Under the pieces are notes generated by a model that made no database searches, was not told the DNA's origin, and saw nothing but the letters and a program-made list of their open reading frames with translations. A DNA stretch of 64,000 bases from Amaranthus tricolor (Eukaryota; Streptophyta; Magnoliopsida; Caryophyllales; Amaranthaceae): positions 13,220,256 through 13,284,255 of the forward strand of contig NC_080060.1 in assembly GCF_026212465.1 (NCBI RefSeq). Reading direction: 5' to 3'. Made by a program: the position numbers and the translations under genes. Shown here piece after piece: positions 59,292 through 64,000 of this stretch. Position 1 is the first letter of the stretch, and each line of letters begins with the position of its first letter.

Positions 59292-60160
59292 TTCCCTCCT
59301 TCTTTAAGGAGAATTGTCCTCAATTCTGAATTGTCTTCATGCCTTCTCGAGTCATTAATATTGAAAGCCTTTGAGATCTCATAGTGAACCAGGAGGTTTA
59401 GATGTATCCAAGCCCAAGTTCCTTCCTGCAGTTCCCTTTGCTTGATGTTCCCTTCTGTTTTGGTACTGCATTGTTCCCCTACTCTGTTGTAAGTCATGCT
59501 TACTGCTCCTTGTTGTTGTAGGGTCCCTACAGCTTGTTGAACACCTGTATGGTACCTACAACCAAAAGAAATATCAATAATTATGTCTTCCATGAAATAA
59601 AAGCCATTCATTTCACAGTAAGTAGATGAGTTTTTCAGTTGTAGTTTGTTTATTTTGACATCATCCACAGACATGGTGTTAAGCAACTCAGGACCTAATG
59701 CTTCATCCCCTAATGATTTCAAGGTTTTGGATTGCTGTTGGACTTGGTTCTCACTAATCTCTTTAGTGAATAAATGCAAAGATTTTATTCCTTTGTAACA
59801 GTCACTCTTGTTCAGCTCATAGTCTGCTTGCTTCTGCTTTGTAGGAGCAACAACGGTTTTATATGAAGGTAGGGGTATAAGATCTTTTAGTTTCCCTTCA
59901 TGTTTGATGGTATAGATGTTGGTAAACCCATCATGTATGGAGTGTCTATCGTGTTGCCATGGTCTTCCCAACAGTATATGACATGCATTCATGTCCACGA
60001 CATCACACAGCATCTCATCATTGTAGGATCCTATTGAGAAGCTAACTAAACACTGCTTCCTTACAAAGCCCTCAGCCTTGCTATCTAACCATCGTAGTTT
60101 GTATGGGTTCGGGTGATTACTAGTGTTCATGTTCAGGTCTTGCACTAACTGATGGTTCAC
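59048..60160 (-). pseudogene. Protease remnant fused to pol C-terminal tail, element D (CRM-clade)
   Basis: Minus frame of 370 codons. It carries the back half of the protease domain (KLRWLDSKAEGFVRKQCL, HILLGRPWQHDRHSIHDG near 59950), a linker, then from about 59440 to 59290 a stretch homologous to the end of element E pol: GTWAWIHL against GDWVWIYL, and FNIND against FNIGD. RT, RNase H and the integrase core between them have been removed without closing the frame. The frame then runs across the LTR border (59291) and stops at 59048 inside the LTR, as in CRM elements. It is out of frame with gag by one base at the C-run 60177-60180. It could still make a protease-like product only if frameshifting occurred. 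Confidence 0.8.
59292..59305 (-). other. Polypurine tract of element D
   Basis: Minus strand AAAGAAGGAGGGAA next to the 3' LTR start. Confidence 0.85.
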
Positions 60161-61407
60161 ACAGTTGGTCTCGCTTCCCCATCAATTATAAGGTTGCACA
60201 CTCTATCCTTCACCCTACACTTGGTCTGAAACACGCTCTCTCTTTGGTCAGTGTGCTTCCCCGTTGGTGTGGCATGGAAATTTCTTCTTACAAGTAAGTG
60301 GTAGCTTCCTTCCTCAGGGTATACCGACTCTCTGTTCTCACCCTCTGACTCACTTCCCTCAGTGTCACTTGGTTCAGTTCTTTGCAAAGTGCCCAGGCTG
60401 GTCAGTATGTAGGAGCCTTCGTGTTCATCTGTGGGTGTGGGTGGTAATATGACCTTCTCCTCCCCATCCTTGGCTACTAGCATAGCTCTATGTTCTCTCT
60501 CCCTACTGTGAATCTCAGTCAACTCAATGTTGGTGAAAGCTCGTGCATTAGGACACTCATTTCTGTAGTGTCCATGGCCATGACACTTGAAACACATCAC
60601 ATCCTTCATAGGTACGTTGGTTTTGTCCTTGGTTCTGTTGGTTACTGCAGGCTGTGATATTCTGCTATTTGTGCTGGTTCCTATTCCCACATTTGCTGTA
60701 ATACCTACTGTGTTAGGCTTAGGGAAAGTAGACTCAAGGGGCTGTGTATAGGTGTTCCTTTTCTTGGAGTATTTTTCATAGGTGAGGGCACTATCACAAG
60801 CTGTGTCAAGGGTCAAATGTTGTATCACCTCAAGTTTTTCCCTCAAATCCTCCCTCAGGCCTCCTTTGAACTTACCTATTTTCATCTCCTCTGGTTCATT
60901 AACATCACAAAGGACAGACAACCTTTCCCACTCTTGAATGTAATCAGCTACCATTTTATTTCCTTGCCTCAGAGTACTCCATTGCACAAACAGATGCTGC
61001 CTATATGAGGAGGGCACATACTTCTTCCAGAGGTGTTTCTTCAACTTAGCCCATGTGTTTATCCTCTCCCTGTTCTCCCTCCTTCTTTGCTTCTGAATTC
61101 CCTCAAGCCATATGGCAGCTAGCTTTGTTAATTTGATCTTGGCTAACTTGTACTGCTGTTCCTCAGATGTTTCTTTGAATTCAAAATATCTCTCCAATCC
61201 AGCCTCCCATTCCAAGTGATCCTCAGGGTTGTGTGTTGTTCCCTCAAATTCAGAAACATCTAATCTAAGAGTTTTGTCCTCTGTGGTTCTTTCATGGTTG
61301 TGTGCAGGCACTACCCTTTCTTGTTGGTTCATCTCAATTCTACCCACTGCCTGTGCGAGTTGTTGGATGGTAAGAGCTATTTCAGCAAACCTTTCATCCA
61401 TATTCAT
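60157..61407 (-). CDS. gag and start of protease, element D (CRM-clade)
   Basis: Frame open from 61584; the ATG at 61407 (MNMDERFAEIA) is chosen because gag homology to element E begins there. 416 residues. The capsid-like domain contains LEWEAGLERYFEFKET, KLAKIKLTKLAAIWLEG and KKHLWKKYVPSSYRQHL; the zinc knuckle CFKCHGHGHYRNEC near residue 280 is complete. The frame reads into the protease (LVRRNFHATP, RESVFQTKCRVKDRVCNLIIDG) and then is lost within the C-run at 60177-60180 just at the active-site phrase, where element E has IDGGSE. Gag alone appears functional, which suits a non-autonomous element that borrows pol from a relative. Confidence 0.88.
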   Translation of the reverse strand: MNMDERFAEIALTIQQLAQAVGRIEMNQQERVVPAHNHERTTEDKTLRLDVSEFEGTTHNPEDHLEWEAGLERYFEFKETSEEQQYKLAKIKLTKLAAIWLEGIQKQRRRENRERINTWAKLKKHLWKKYVPSSYRQHLFVQWSTLRQGNKMVADYIQEWERLSVLCDVNEPEEMKIGKFKGGLREDLREKLEVIQHLTLDTACDSALTYEKYSKKRNTYTQPLESTFPKPNTVGITANVGIGTSTNSRISQPAVTNRTKDKTNVPMKDVMCFKCHGHGHYRNECPNARAFTNIELTEIHSREREHRAMLVAKDGEEKVILPPTPTDEHEGSYILTSLGTLQRTEPSDTEGSESEGENRESVYPEEGSYHLLVRRNFHATPTGKHTDQRESVFQTKCRVKDRVCNLIIDGEARPTV

Positions 61408-62096
61408 GATATTCTCAGTGCCACAATGCAAAAAATTTTCAAACAACAAGTTTTCAGAAACAAAGACAAATGCACAAGTACCAAACCCTAATTTCTCAGA
61501 ATGAATTTCGTGAATTAAACTGTTATGATTAATTTTTCTTAAAGCAATCGTAATATCCAATGTTTCACAACAAAATTTACCCAATGCCTATCAGAGATCA
61601 CATCCACAACAATCAGAGATTGGAATTCAAGAATCACAAATCGCATATATCAATTTTTTCAGCGAAAATTCAATGTTCGAACATTCAGATTACAAATGTC
61701 GACAAAACATCAACAAACATTCACTTAGGACGTTCAAGAATCAAATCTAATGAATTAATTGACAAAATTTGATAGGTATAATGACTTAGAAACAAAATAT
61801 CAAAAATCAAATTGATGCACATTCATTCATGCGATAATCAGAGTTTCAGAAATTTGCATTCCACAATCAAATTCATACAATGATAAGATATAACACGTAT
61901 TACTTAATCACAAATGAATAATTAACAAAGAAAGATCGAATTATGAAAGTATAAGATTGAATTCGTACCTGTATTCGTGAAAATTGAAAAAATTGCACAA
62001 TACCTGATCCTTCTGTTTATCCTTATCAAGCGTGTATGTGATCTTGCTTACCTGATTTCCTTGACTCCTTTTGATCGTGTCCCTTTACAGAACACA
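61408..62096 (-). other. 5' untranslated leader of element D
   Basis: Non-coding stretch between primer site and gag, rich in CAATC/AAATC words on the plus strand. Element E has a similar leader (41183-41803). No other feature seen. Confidence 0.6.
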
Positions 62097-62109
62097 GCTC
62101 TGATACCAA
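62097..62109 (-). other. Primer binding site of element D
   Basis: Minus strand TTGGTATCAGAGC, two bases from the LTR end (62112). Confidence 0.93.
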
Positions 62110-62111
62110 GT

Positions 62112-64000
<1,889 letters not shown>

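Noticed and set aside
60264..61504. Several plus-strand frames opposite the gag of element D
   Set aside because: Shadows of the minus-strand gag.

Overview
This is plant nuclear DNA, most likely from a eudicot. It is almost wholly transposable-element sequence. Evidence: chromodomain Ty3/gypsy polyproteins, a Sirevirus-type copia end, an Athila gag fragment, a CACTA transposon with a TNP2 transposase, spliceosomal introns, initiator-tRNA(Met) primer sites and long (TA)n tracts. I see no intact ordinary host gene. The species cannot be fixed from the sequence. CRM-clade elements, a satellite-like array and deep nesting would fit a gene-poor pericentromeric region, but that is inference.

Left third (1-22637). 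A decayed Tekay/Del-type chromovirus (A) runs from a partial LTR through broken gag and pol to a 3' LTR at 20332-22637. It is cut at 5174-5178 by element C (5179-19896), probably a 4.1 kb solo LTR flanked by TTTTT duplications. Inside C sits element B (5434-16056), a very young, complete Tekay-type element. B has 2.2 kb LTRs that differ by one substitution and three simple-repeat length changes, ATATA duplications, an uninterrupted 1551-codon gag-pol and an extra acidic ORF ahead of gag. The insertion order A, then C, then B is read directly from the duplications.

Middle (22638-46147). In order: a broken papain-like gene fragment with a partial second copy and an LTR fragment between them; the 3' end of a Sirevirus with an envelope-like ORF and its LTR (24960-28743); a (TA)n tract; a region of degenerate GGTCGG-like words; a 627 bp hAT-type MITE with an 8 bp duplication (31135-31761); LTR-like repeats with a tRNA-like promoter motif; and an Athila-type element on the minus strand. 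The Athila gag is split by a decayed CRM-clade chromovirus, also minus (E, 36105-42562). A minus-strand LTR of the family seen at position 1 fills about 43229-46140.

Right third (46148-64000). Element D (46760-63056, minus strand) is a non-autonomous CRM-clade derivative inserted inside a (TA)n tract. It keeps gag, protease and the extreme pol C-terminus but has lost RT, RNase H and the integrase core. One of its 945 bp LTRs is split by an 11.6 kb CACTA transposon (47146-58729, ACA duplications). The CACTA carries an intact TNP2-type transposase ORF and a second gene encoding only the C-terminal part of an Ulp1-like (C48) peptidase. An intron of that second gene is filled by a 5.5 kb higher-order tandem array of about 169 bp monomers. 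A divergent monomer also lies in the preceding intron, which suggests that the satellite arose from intron sequence. This is the most unusual structure in the window. The last 0.8 kb looks like the 5' end of another gene or element.
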